This document shows positions 1 to 7,564 of a stretch of 64,000 nt of DNA, piece by piece; the first letter of the stretch is position 1, and the number at the start of each line of letters is the position of its first letter. Position numbers and translations under genes: made by a program. The notes beneath the pieces were generated by a model. That model was not told the origin of the DNA. It ran no database searches and worked only from the letters and a program-made list of their open reading frames with translations. The stretch comes from JACPJP01 sp964436645 (GTDB lineage: Archaea; Nanobdellota; Nanobdellia; Woesearchaeales; GW2011-AR4), in the NCBI GenBank assembly GCA_964436645.1, contig CAYTDO010000003.1:7964-71963 (forward strand). Reading direction: 5' to 3'.

Positions 1-132
1 TAAGATTCTTATCAAAGGATTTAGGTAAAAGGGCAAGAATAAAATCAGGCCTTAAATCCAAAATAAAGATTATAGAAACTTATAAATAATAAACATTTAA
101 ATATTGATATCCTTAAGTATTGTAAAAAAGAG

Positions 133-1506
133 GTGTTTGATTCGTTGGTTAGCAGATTCCCTATAATAGCAGTTTCTGGTATTTTTAGCAGCAAATATGA
201 AGATATTGATATTTTGCCCCCTCCGCCACCCTTCCCTAAAATAAAGTCCAAGACAGAGGATGCCAAGGCGACAGAGAAAGCTGCAAAAGAAGAGCAAAGA
301 AGGCGCAAGGAAGAAGAAAAAGCTCTCAAGCTACAGGAGAAAGATAGGCTTAGAGTAAAGGATCAGCAAAGGAAAGGGAGGAAGGAAAAGCTGTTTAATC
401 TGCTGCATGGAGCTGGCTTAGTCAAGACTGAGGAAGAAAAGGCGCAGATTCGCAAGGAAAAGGAAAATTATAGAAATTTTAAGCTGCAAGGAAAAAAGAA
501 ACGAGAAGAAACGTGGATAAAAGCAGAACAGGAAAGGATAGAACAAAAAGCGCTGGAAAAGCCCGGAAAAGAAAAAGCCTCAGAAAGGCTGCAAAAAGAA
601 AAAGGAGGGCAAAAACCAGCAGATCAAATGGCCAATGAGAAAGAAAGATTAAGGCTTGAAAAGCTAGAAAAACACGAGCAGGAGAAAAACGGGAAAAGAG
701 AAAGGCGCGGATTGGATTTGTCTAAAATACAAACTTTAAAGATTCCAGAAAAGAAACAACTTTCCATAAAAGAGCAATTTTCCGGGCTTTTCCCAAAAAT
801 CGGCTTTGGGAGCAAGGAAGATGCTCCGGAACAGTATCCAATCATAACTAAAGAGTGGGGCATCTCTATTCCTACTACTAGAACTAAGAAGATTAAGGGT
901 ATCCCTACACAAAATTTCCCGGAAGTGCGGGAGCTGAATTCAAAACAAAAAACAGGCTTCAAGAATTTCCCTGCATCATCATTAAGCAAAAAGAAGGGAA
1001 AACAATTAGAGGAAGAACTTAAAGATTTAGATACGTTTAATGAAGGCAGAATCAAGACTGGAAAGAGTTTGGAGTTAAAAGATGATTGGGCAGAAAATAC
1101 CAATGAGATTATTGTGGCGGAGAAAGAGATACAAGATGCTGTCGACGGCCTTAAAGCTGATGTGAAAAGGCCTTTCTTGAGCAGGATTTTCACGAAAAAG
1201 AAAAAAATCGAGACAGATGCCGGAGCTGAACCTCAAGTTGAAATGCCCCATATAATGCCAAGGACTTATGATAAAATAGACTTTGTAGAAATGGCAGAGG
1301 CAAAGATACACAAGGCAAGGATGGCATTGATGGACTTCAATTTTGAAGATGCCAAAAGAATATATATCGAGGTGATGGGGCTCTACAACAAAATGGAGCT
1401 TAAGGATAAGCATGATGTTTATGAAGATATAAAGGACCTGTATTATGAAAGGAAGAATGCGGAAAAGTTTGCAAAAAAAAGCAATGATATTTTAAAAAAA
1501 TTCTAA
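133..1506 (+). CDS. Highly charged coiled-coil protein with C-terminal helical repeat
   Basis: I do not recognise a named family. The start is GTG, preceded by a TATA-like TTTAAATA near 95-102, which suits a leaderless message. After a short hydrophobic N-terminus comes a proline run (ILPPPPPFP, about residues 28-36). Residues 40-230 are dominated by Lys, Glu, Arg and Gln and look like a long charged coiled coil. The last 85 residues are less biased and form amphipathic helices (EMAEAKIHKARMALMDFNFEDA) resembling a TPR-like pair. The product may be a cytoplasmic scaffold. The true start could lie elsewhere because the GTG region is poorly constrained. Thymidylate kinase follows 63 bp downstream on the same strand. 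Confidence 0.6.
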   Translation: MFDSLVSRFPIIAVSGIFSSKYEDIDILPPPPPFPKIKSKTEDAKATEKAAKEEQRRRKEEEKALKLQEKDRLRVKDQQRKGRKEKLFNLLHGAGLVKTEEEKAQIRKEKENYRNFKLQGKKKREETWIKAEQERIEQKALEKPGKEKASERLQKEKGGQKPADQMANEKERLRLEKLEKHEQEKNGKRERRGLDLSKIQTLKIPEKKQLSIKEQFSGLFPKIGFGSKEDAPEQYPIITKEWGISIPTTRTKKIKGIPTQNFPEVRELNSKQKTGFKNFPASSLSKKKGKQLEEELKDLDTFNEGRIKTGKSLELKDDWAENTNEIIVAEKEIQDAVDGLKADVKRPFLSRIFTKKKKIETDAGAEPQVEMPHIMPRTYDKIDFVEMAEAKIHKARMALMDFNFEDAKRIYIEVMGLYNKMELKDKHDVYEDIKDLYYERKNAEKFAKKSNDILKKF

Positions 1507-1569
1507 AATTCTGGATTGTTATATTTATTTCCGCAAACTTAATAAATTTGCCGAAATTCTAAAAATGCA

Positions 1570-2184
1570 ATGAAGAATGGAATCTTTATAGTTTTTGACG
1601 GGCTGGATGGGAGCGGGAAAAGCACCATAGCAAAAATGCTGCAAGAATATCTTTCCTCTAAAAAACACTGCGATGTCCTTTTGACGAGAGAGCCTACAGG
1701 CGGGCAATATGGCAGGGAGATAAGGAATATTCTTTCTCATGAAGAAAATCCAAATGCTAATGCGGAAAAAATGCTCGGGCTTTTCCTCAAAGACAGGAAA
1801 GAGCACCTTAAAAACGAGATAGTTCCGTTTTTAAGCAAAAAGGGCGGAAAGAAAAATGTGGTAATATGCGACAGGTATTATTATTCCACAATATCTTTTC
1901 AATCTACGCAGGGGATAGATGTTGAGCTTCTAATAGAGAAAAATAAGGGGTTTCTTAAGCCAGATATAGCATTCATAATGGATATAACGCCTGAGGATGC
2001 CCTTGAAAGGATAAAAAACCGAAAAAAGGAAAAGTTTGAGCAATATAATTTCATGAAAGAATTAAGAGAGAAATTCCTCCAGCTTCCGGATATTATTAAT
2101 GACAACATTAAGGTTATTGATGCTTCTGCAAGCAGCAAGGAAGTCCTTGAGCAGGTTAAAAAAGAGATAGAAAAAATAATTTAA
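1570..2184 (+). CDS. tmk: Thymidylate kinase (dTMP kinase)
   Basis: Phosphorylates dTMP to dTDP with ATP in the cytoplasm, the step that commits thymidylate to dTTP. The 204-residue length is typical of the family. Visible motifs are the P-loop GLDGSGKST (residues 11-19), the substrate-binding TREPTGG (39-45), the DRY motif in CDRYYYS (about 98-104) and a Lys/Arg-rich lid (NRKKEKFEQ, about 156). It sits near the dUTPase gene (2760-3194), which supplies dUMP for dTMP synthesis, although the two lie on opposite strands. The end overlaps by 4 bp the convergent small membrane protein gene. Confidence 0.95.
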   Translation: MKNGIFIVFDGLDGSGKSTIAKMLQEYLSSKKHCDVLLTREPTGGQYGREIRNILSHEENPNANAEKMLGLFLKDRKEHLKNEIVPFLSKKGGKKNVVICDRYYYSTISFQSTQGIDVELLIEKNKGFLKPDIAFIMDITPEDALERIKNRKKEKFEQYNFMKELREKFLQLPDIINDNIKVIDASASSKEVLEQVKKEIEKII

Positions 2185-2561
2185 GGAGCCTTAAGGTGCT
2201 GCTGATGTTCTGGCTTAGCATGAGCATGCTCATCGCGGTCATGGCCATGATTTTGGCGTCTAGCCCCATTTTTTGATTTAATTATGAAAGCCGCAGCCAC
2301 TATTGCTATGCCAAGTATTAAAGAAGGCATAAGCAGGTTGTTTTCAGTAAGTGTTCTTTCAATAACTGGCATTTCGTGGCATGAAAAATCACTTCCACAG
2401 TAATAACCATATTGGCACTGAGAATTTGATTGGCATTCCTTTGAGCTAAAGGTTATGAACCATCCCAAGAAAACAGCCACTATGAGCACTATAAGCACTG
2501 TTGCAGTAAGCACTTCTGCGCGTTTTCCAGGAAAAAGCCCCATAAAGAACCAGTTATGCAA
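2181..2561 (-). CDS. Small membrane protein with Cys-rich loop and His-rich tail
   Basis: Family not recognised. The 126 residues are arranged as a hydrophobic segment (about 15-37), a cysteine-rich stretch (CQSNSQCQYGYYCGSDFSCHE, about 43-63, four closely spaced Cys), a second hydrophobic segment (about 75-95), and a basic tail rich in His (HGHDRDEHAHAKPEHQQH). By the positive-inside tendency the Cys-rich loop would be outside the cell, possibly disulfide-bonded, and the His-rich tail inside, where it could bind metal. Both points are inference. It converges on tmk with a 4 bp overlap. Confidence 0.6.
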   Translation of the reverse strand: MHNWFFMGLFPGKRAEVLTATVLIVLIVAVFLGWFITFSSKECQSNSQCQYGYYCGSDFSCHEMPVIERTLTENNLLMPSLILGIAIVAAAFIIKSKNGARRQNHGHDRDEHAHAKPEHQQHLKAP

Positions 2562-2605
2562 AATAATTTTTAAATCTTTCTAATTTGACTACTTTAGAGT
2601 AAAAA

Positions 2606-2698
2606 TTACTCTTCTTCTTCCTGGGCTTCTTCTACAATTTTAGTCTCGTATTCTGCGAGCTTCTTGTGCTTTTGCATTGTCTTATAACTTACTGCCAT
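2606..2698 (-). CDS. Small charged protein, 30 residues
   Basis: A short reading frame encoding MAVSYKTMQKHKKLAEYETK followed by an acidic tail ending in EEEE. I chose the ATG at 2698 because a GAGGTG Shine-Dalgarno-like sequence lies about 8 bases upstream; the frame stays open further upstream but that part overlaps the dUTPase end. It follows dut on the same strand after about 60 bp and is probably co-transcribed. Basic N-terminal half and acidic C-terminus suggest a binding peptide. No function can be assigned. Confidence 0.5.
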   Translation of the reverse strand: MAVSYKTMQKHKKLAEYETKIVEEAQEEEE

Positions 2699-2759
2699 CT
2701 TCTTACACCTCTTTTGAACATGCTGCCATAAATAAAGATAATGAATAAAATGATAAAAA

Positions 2760-3194
2760 TTATCCGAGGCCTGTGCTTCCAAAACCGCCTTCATTCCTGG
2801 TTGTCTCGCTTAATTTGCTGACTTCTTCAAATACAGCTTCTTCAACTCTTGCGAAAACAAGCTGGCCAATCTTTTTTCCCTTCTCGACCTTGTAGTCTTG
2901 ATTGCTTAAGTTAATCAAAGGAACTTTAATTTCACCCCTATAACAGCTGTCTATGGTTCCAACACAATTCGCATGGCTTATTCCATGATTGATGGCTAGG
3001 CCGCTTTTTGGCCTTATCTGGCCTTCATAACCATAAGGTATTTCGAGTTTTAGGCCTGTAGATATCAGTTTTCTTTCCATAGGCTTCAATGTGCATTCCT
3101 CTGCTGCGTATAAGTCAACACCAGAGTCGCCTTTGTGCGCGTATGAAGGAGTGGGCACGTCTGCAAGCTTCTGTATCTTTATTTTTAAGGCCAT
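2760..3194 (-). CDS. dut: dUTP diphosphatase (dUTPase)
   Basis: Hydrolyses dUTP to dUMP and pyrophosphate, keeping uracil out of DNA and feeding dTMP synthesis. All five motifs of the trimeric dUTPase family are visible: GDSGVDLYA (about 23-31), PKSGLA (about 62-67), GTIDSCYRGEIKV (about 79-91), GKKIGQLVFARV (about 105-116) and the C-terminal GGFGSTG (about 136-142), which closes over the active site. The length of 144 fits a single-domain trimeric enzyme. A TATA element at 3225-3233 lies about 35 bp upstream of the start. It shares a nucleotide-metabolism theme with the convergent tmk. Confidence 0.95.
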   Translation of the reverse strand: MALKIKIQKLADVPTPSYAHKGDSGVDLYAAEECTLKPMERKLISTGLKLEIPYGYEGQIRPKSGLAINHGISHANCVGTIDSCYRGEIKVPLINLSNQDYKVEKGKKIGQLVFARVEEAVFEEVSKLSETTRNEGGFGSTGLG

Positions 3195-3224
3195 TTTAAA
3201 ATTAAGTTATATTTCAAAGGGTCC

Positions 3225-3233
3225 TATTTAAAG
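3225..3233 (-). promoter_or_regulatory. Archaeal TATA box for dut
   Basis: TATTTAAAG on the plus strand (CTTTAAATA on the coding strand), centred about 35 bp upstream of the dUTPase ATG. Position and sequence match an archaeal TATA element giving a very short leader. Confidence 0.5.
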
Positions 3234-3282
3234 AATGTTAAATTTGAAAGTATATGTTGGAGAATTATGTCGCTCATAGAAA

Positions 3283-3475
3283 GGGTTGTTGCGGAAGTCG
3301 GTGCTTATGTGTATTTGCCACGCAGACAGCTCCGCAGGATTGGGAAAAGCGACCTGAGCACACTTTAGTGTGCGAGGTTGAGAGGCACTCAAAAACCAAA
3401 AAAGATTTTCGGTTTCCACTGCGTGGACAATGTTAAGGCCCCGCATAAGCACGAATTAGGTTTTCGCAACAATCC
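3283..3475 (+). ncRNA. Candidate structured RNA, nested-helix rod (strand uncertain)
   Basis: This gene-free stretch between dut and the 3484-3990 gene folds into nested perfect inverted repeats. Pairs are TTGTTGCG (3286-3293) with CGCAACAA (3465-3472), GTGCTTATG (3301-3309) with CATAAGCAC (3444-3452), and CCACGCAG (3318-3325) with CTGCGTGG (3419-3426). Inside are CGACCT with AGGTTG closing GCACAC-TTTA-GTGTGC. Such spacing is typical of an RNA rod with internal loops rather than of coding DNA. A TATA-like GTATATGT near 3250 suits plus-strand transcription. It lacks the conserved motifs I know for SRP RNA or RNase P RNA. Read-through from the minus-strand gene is the alternative source. Confidence 0.5.
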
Positions 3476-3483
3476 AAATAAAA

Positions 3484-3990
3484 TCAAGAATCTTGCCTGA
3501 AATTGAGCAAAGATTCTATATGATAATAGACAATCCTGCCGCTTTCCGCGCTCAGCTTCATGTTTAAGGCATTGAAAGAATGAGTTATGAGTGTAAGGTT
3601 CCAGATATCATCATAAGTATCCAGATTTTGGAGTATTGCAATTGTCTTTGATGCTGTTTCTCCGGGATATTTTTCTTTCTTGAACCTATTGGCCAGCTCC
3701 AAGATATCCTTAAATTCCAGATTTACATTCTCTAAGGATATATGCCTTACTTCTGTCTCTGGCCTTTTGAAGACCTCGTCTTCCTGCTCCATCCTGATGT
3801 TATCTCCATCTACTGTGAAAGAGACCATCTTCTCCTTTGATTTCAAGTAAAAGCCAAATTGCCACGGGTCTTCCGTTTTTTCTTCAAAAATTTTCAGGGC
3901 ATATGAGAAAAAGTTTTCCGGATTTTGAGCATTCCATTCCTTGAAAGCGCCGCTTCCCTTTAATTTTTCGAATGTTTCTTTGAAGTCCAT
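3484..3990 (-). CDS. Conserved-looking protein of unknown function, 168 residues
   Basis: No family recognised. A soluble mixed alpha/beta protein without signal peptide or membrane segment. The N-terminal third is helical with aromatic residues (KEWNAQNPENFFSYALKIFE), the middle has short strands (WQFGFYLKSKEKMVSFTVDG), and the C-terminus is helical (DIWNLTLITHSFNALNMKL). The ATG has a canonical TATA (4011-4023) about 27 bp upstream, so expression as a leaderless message is likely. It is followed downstream by the rod-like candidate RNA. Confidence 0.65.
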   Translation of the reverse strand: MDFKETFEKLKGSGAFKEWNAQNPENFFSYALKIFEEKTEDPWQFGFYLKSKEKMVSFTVDGDNIRMEQEDEVFKRPETEVRHISLENVNLEFKDILELANRFKKEKYPGETASKTIAILQNLDTYDDIWNLTLITHSFNALNMKLSAESGRIVYYHIESLLNFRQDS

Positions 3991-4010
3991 AAAATCAAGG
4001 CTTATTGTAA

Positions 4011-4023
4011 AAATTTAAATAAG
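4011..4023 (-). promoter_or_regulatory. Archaeal TATA box for the 3484-3990 gene
   Basis: The coding strand reads CTTATTTAAATTT, centred about 27 bp before the ATG at 3990, the standard archaeal TATA spacing for a leaderless transcript. Confidence 0.5.
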
Positions 4024-4100
4024 TTTGCATATTACATAGGGTTTAAATCGTTTAGTTTAGATATCATTAAAACCAACAACAAGGGGGAAAACAAAATTAT

Positions 4101-5072
4101 ATGACAATCGCATTAAACATATTCCAGGAGCAGCAGGAGCTAAAGAACAAGAAAAGGCACGATGAGGGCTACCGCTTAGTTGGCAACCATTCTGCTGTCA
4201 AGATATGCGGCTACTGCAAAAAAGCAATAAAAGGCGAGGATGTCTGCTATAAGAATACATTCTACGGCATAGAAAGCTGGCGATGCGTCCAGATGAGCCC
4301 TACATTTTTCTGCGACCATAGATGCGTCTTCTGCTGGAGAGACATTGACTATGTATGGCCTAAATGGCAGGGCCCTGTTGATGATCCAAAGGATATTGTG
4401 GAAGGATGCATAAAGGCGCATGTTGAATTGTTGCAGGGATTCAAGGGAAGCTCTAAAGCTGTTGAAGAAAGGCTAAAGGAGATGGGAAAGCCGCTGCATT
4501 TCGCTATTTCTTTGACAGGAGAGCCAACAATGTATCCAAGGCTTCCGGAATTGATTGATTACATCAAGGAAAAGGGGATGACGGTTTTTTTAGTGACTAA
4601 TGGAACCATCCCGGATATGGTTGAAAAACTGGTTGAGCACCAGCCTACTCAGCTGTATATCAGTACGTATGGAAGCAACAAGGAGATGCACCAAAGGACT
4701 GCCAATCCAATAACAAAAGATGCCTGGGAGAAATTAAACATGAGCTTATCCATGATTAATAAGTTCAAGAGAAATGTCATGAGATTGACTTTGGTAAGAG
4801 GATTTAATTTCATGGATCCGGAAGGATATGCAAGATTAATTGAGCAGCATAAGCCTATGTTTGTGGAGGCCAAAGGGTTTAGTTATGTTGGGCACAGCCA
4901 GGAAAGATTAGAGGTAAATAATATGCCTTACCATCATGAAATCCTTGAGTTTGCAAAAAAAATAGAGGAGAATTCTTCATATAAGATTGTTGACAGCAAG
5001 CCGGAGAGCAAGGTAGCTTTATTGGCCAGGGAAGAATTTAAGGAGAGGAGAATGGATTTTGAGGGGTTGTGA
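4101..5072 (+). CDS. taw1: tRNA 4-demethylwyosine synthase (radical SAM, Taw1/TYW1)
   Basis: Converts N1-methylguanosine-37 of tRNA-Phe to 4-demethylwyosine using pyruvate and SAM, the first tricycle-forming step of wyosine synthesis, known in archaea and eukaryotes. The radical-SAM cluster motif is C71-x3-C75-x2-C78 (FFCDHRCVFCW). C36, C49 and C62 are spaced by 13 residues, the spacing of the second 4Fe-4S ligands in Methanocaldococcus TYW1. SLTGEPT (about 137-143) fits the SAM-binding GEP motif. Length 323 fits the archaeal form, which lacks the flavodoxin domain. A GTTTAAAT element near 4040 and an AAGGGGG stretch upstream of the ATG support the start. Confidence 0.93.
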   Translation: MTIALNIFQEQQELKNKKRHDEGYRLVGNHSAVKICGYCKKAIKGEDVCYKNTFYGIESWRCVQMSPTFFCDHRCVFCWRDIDYVWPKWQGPVDDPKDIVEGCIKAHVELLQGFKGSSKAVEERLKEMGKPLHFAISLTGEPTMYPRLPELIDYIKEKGMTVFLVTNGTIPDMVEKLVEHQPTQLYISTYGSNKEMHQRTANPITKDAWEKLNMSLSMINKFKRNVMRLTLVRGFNFMDPEGYARLIEQHKPMFVEAKGFSYVGHSQERLEVNNMPYHHEILEFAKKIEENSSYKIVDSKPESKVALLAREEFKERRMDFEGL

Positions 5073-5276
5073 TCTTTTTAAGTTTGATTAATTTTTTATA
5101 TTTTAAAACAGCCTATTCAAGAATTATTCCTGACAATGCTGCTGTAAGACTGGTTGTTGAATGCTGCTTGCAATCTTTCTCTTCTTACTTGGCTCCAATC
5201 AGCACCTAAAGGCATTCTTTCGCCAGTTACTATATTTACATATTTTTGCTTAAGAACTCTTAATAAAAGCTCAAAA

Positions 5277-5645
5277 ATGATGAAATTTGGCAGCTCTATA
5301 TTGTATTACCTCATAGAGGAGTTAGAAGACTTGGGAGACGAGTTTAAAGCGATTGGAGCCATTCTTGCGAAAAACAAGCCGGACAAAGATGTCCTTGATA
5401 TCATTGCAAAATTGAATGAATTGTTCAGGATTAGCTACGAATTCTTTTATGAGCCGAAGAAAGACAAGGCTGTGCGCGCATTTAAAATGAATCAGGAAAT
5501 TAAATCCTTAATAGATAACGTAGTTGATAAGAAAAATAAGGATATGGTTAAAGTGTTAATCGGGCTGGAATTATCCAACAGAATAGTTTACCATCTGACA
5601 ACAATGCGGCTTGATACTCTAAAGGAATTGTCAGGGAATATGTGA
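5277..5645 (+). CDS. PhoU-like helical protein of unknown function
   Basis: A 122-residue all-helical protein (MMKFGSSILYYLIEELEDLG...). I set the start at the first ATG of the ATGATG pair; the frame is open upstream, but that part looks non-coding and contains a likely promoter. Helices with E-D-L-x-x-L and R-I-V-Y-H-L-T-T patterns recall half of a PhoU domain, the phosphate-signalling helical bundle, but PhoU metal-binding motifs are not clear. The assignment is weak. It ends before the first copy of the dispersed hairpin repeat and converges on the phosphoesterase gene. Confidence 0.55.
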   Translation: MMKFGSSILYYLIEELEDLGDEFKAIGAILAKNKPDKDVLDIIAKLNELFRISYEFFYEPKKDKAVRAFKMNQEIKSLIDNVVDKKNKDMVKVLIGLELSNRIVYHLTTMRLDTLKELSGNM

Positions 5646-5709
5646 TTTCACAAAAACTCCGAAAGCATGCCTGCCTAGATGGCTTCATCGTTTGGGCTAT
5701 TATTGGAAT

Positions 5710-5828
5710 TTTACGCTCGCTCAATAGCTCGCATCACGCTCGAAAATCGTAGATTTTCGGTGTCCTGGAAATCTTTGATTTCCATGATTTTTGCCATTAA
5801 ATGGGCGGAGGCACATTTTTTCCGCGCT
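5710..5828 (+). repeat. Dispersed hairpin repeat, copy 1
   Basis: About 119 bp in a convergent gap, nearly identical to copies at 14179-14281 and 42845-42964. It has two strong hairpins: CGAAAATC-GTA-GATTTTCG followed by GTG, then TGGAAATC-TTT-GATTTCCA. A conserved tail TTTTTGCCATTAAATGGGCG and a final TCCGCGCT follow. All copies have the same orientation. The local GC content is above that of the flanks. It carries no reading frame and could be a small mobile non-coding repeat or a transcript-end structure. Confidence 0.8.
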
Positions 5829-5879
5829 TAATGCAGTAGCTGACAGAACTGAGTTTATTGCTACGGACTAATTTAGCAG

Positions 5880-6482
5880 TTATATCTCTATTATTTTTCC
5901 GTATGGGCCCGGATTTATTATTCTTGTCTTGTTTATCTTGTCTTCTTTCCCGAAGTTTTCATGCAGATGCCCGCAAATATGCAAGTCAACTTTATTTTTG
6001 GATATAAAGTTCCTTAAGGTCTTATTGCCGCAATGGCTTGTTACAATTAAATCCAGTTTTGTTCCGTATGGCGGGGCATGAGTTATAAATATTATTTTCT
6101 TAGCTTTGTTTTTCCTTATTATTTTGGCAAAGTTCTCCCCTATTCTGTAAAAGACTGGCTCTATCAAAGCAAATCCTGAGCCGCCATATCCCAAGAAGAG
6201 ATATCCATTATGCCTGTATTGCTTTTTATGGATAAAGATTAAGTTTTTGTATTTTTTGCAAAGCCTTTTCATTACGCTTCCGGTTTCATGATTTCCATGT
6301 ATTAACAGTGTTTTTACGTTAAAGCTGTTTAATTTGCTTAGGATAAAATCGAGTCCGTGCTCAAATATTGTAAGGTCGCCAGCGCTTATTAATAAATCGG
6401 GCTTCTGCCTTTTTGCCTTTGACTTTATTTTTTTGAATGCTACTGAAGATAGGTGCAGATCGGTAAAGGCCAGGAGCTTCAT
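5880..6482 (-). CDS. Calcineurin-like metallophosphoesterase
   Basis: A two-metal phosphohydrolase of unknown substrate, predicted cytoplasmic. The five metallophosphoesterase blocks are visible in order: DLH (residues 8-10), GDLT (about 36), GNHE (about 62-65), THAPP (about 134-138) and GHLHE (about 170-174). Length 200 is short, so this is the bare catalytic core, like archaeal YfcE/MJ0936-type phosphodiesterases. The C-terminal INPGPYG matches the usual NPGS region of that group. It converges on the PhoU-like gene across the first hairpin repeat. Confidence 0.9.
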   Translation of the reverse strand: MKLLAFTDLHLSSVAFKKIKSKAKRQKPDLLISAGDLTIFEHGLDFILSKLNSFNVKTLLIHGNHETGSVMKRLCKKYKNLIFIHKKQYRHNGYLFLGYGGSGFALIEPVFYRIGENFAKIIRKNKAKKIIFITHAPPYGTKLDLIVTSHCGNKTLRNFISKNKVDLHICGHLHENFGKEDKINKTRIINPGPYGKIIEI

Positions 6483-6570
6483 TTTTTGAAATTTGGATTA
6501 TAACTATTTAAATTTGTGTTTTTTGATAAAATTATAATAGGTTTTTAAATATACTAACATTACCAATCTT

Positions 6571-7554
6571 ATGATTTCGAATATTTCTAGACCAGATGTG
6601 GTATTGATTGGAGTTATAAACCATGGTATTTCTTATCCATATTCTGAGCCCGAAACTGAGAAAAATAGTTGGGTGGACTACATCAGCTATGAGGCTGGTG
6701 GTCGAGTTTCAATAACGGCAACAGCACTTTCAAAGATGGGAGTACGGCCTTTGGTTGTAGGGTCAATTGGAGATGATGATATAGGAGAAATAGTAAAGGC
6801 CCAGTTAAGAAGAAATGGAGTTGATTTTTCATTTGAAGTGCACAAAGGAGTAACAACTGATGCCGTTCTTTCTGAAGAATTTGCAGATGGAACTAAACGG
6901 CATAGGTCGACTGGCAATAGTGCCAGACTTTTAACTCCTGGTTACTTATCAGAGATGGAAGAAACTATTTACAATGCTAAAGCAGTAATGTTTGCAGGTT
7001 ATGAAAGAATGGAGCTTGTGAGAAAGCACATGGCCGATATTTTTGAACGATCAAGGAAAAAAGGGGTGGTTACCCTTATTGATTTAATTCCTTCCGAGGC
7101 TGAGGAAGCCCTTTTTTCCCAAATGAGAGGGCAAATTTTTCCAAATCTTGATGTGCTTTGCCTTAACTCTTACCAACTTACTGATATTGGAAGGCGAGAT
7201 TACCACGCGACAAAAAGAACTGGAGATGGGGCAACCAAGGAAGAGCTATTGTACTACGCTGCAAGACTATTAGACGAGGGCATTAAGATGATAAATCTCC
7301 ATTGGGGGAAGAATGGAACGATAATAGCAAGGAAAGGCAAAAACGTTCATGCCTTGCCACCTAAAGCTAAAAAAATCGTCCTGTCAAACGGCACAGGAGA
7401 TGTTCAGAATGCCGGTGTTATAAAATCAATTTTAGATGGAAAGGACGATCTTGAAACTGCTCGATTTGCAAATGCTGTTGGTGCATTGCGAGTTATGGGG
7501 AATAAGTATCCAGATTTGGATGAAATAGAACAGCTAGTTAAAGGAACTTATTAA
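6571..7554 (+). CDS. PfkB/ribokinase-family sugar or nucleoside kinase
   Basis: Transfers ATP phosphate to a sugar or nucleoside; the exact substrate is not readable. The N-terminal PfkB glycine region is clear (AGGRVSITATALSKMG, about 42-57; GSIGDDDIG, about 64-72). The C-terminal signature normally reading DTxGAGD is here SNGTGDVQNAG (about 272-282), so the catalytic base Asp is kept while the Asp-Thr and Ala are replaced. Length 327 is normal. Codons CGA and CGG for Arg appear several times, whereas neighbouring genes mostly use AGA/AGG, which hints at acquisition from another genome. Confidence 0.85.
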   Translation: MISNISRPDVVLIGVINHGISYPYSEPETEKNSWVDYISYEAGGRVSITATALSKMGVRPLVVGSIGDDDIGEIVKAQLRRNGVDFSFEVHKGVTTDAVLSEEFADGTKRHRSTGNSARLLTPGYLSEMEETIYNAKAVMFAGYERMELVRKHMADIFERSRKKGVVTLIDLIPSEAEEALFSQMRGQIFPNLDVLCLNSYQLTDIGRRDYHATKRTGDGATKEELLYYAARLLDEGIKMINLHWGKNGTIIARKGKNVHALPPKAKKIVLSNGTGDVQNAGVIKSILDGKDDLETARFANAVGALRVMGNKYPDLDEIEQLVKGTY

Positions 7555-7564
7555 TTTTTAAAAA

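Noticed and set aside
1..132. Gene at the left window edge
   Set aside because: The first 130 bases show no convincing frame; only a promoter-like element before the GTG at 133.
3254..3436. Reading frames on both strands inside the 3.3 kb structured region
   Set aside because: They have no start context or homology, and the sequence is better explained by nested inverted repeats of an RNA.
5154..5276. Longer N-terminus of the PhoU-like gene
   Set aside because: The extra part looks like non-coding promoter sequence and includes TATA-like elements; the ATG at 5277 starts the regular helical protein.
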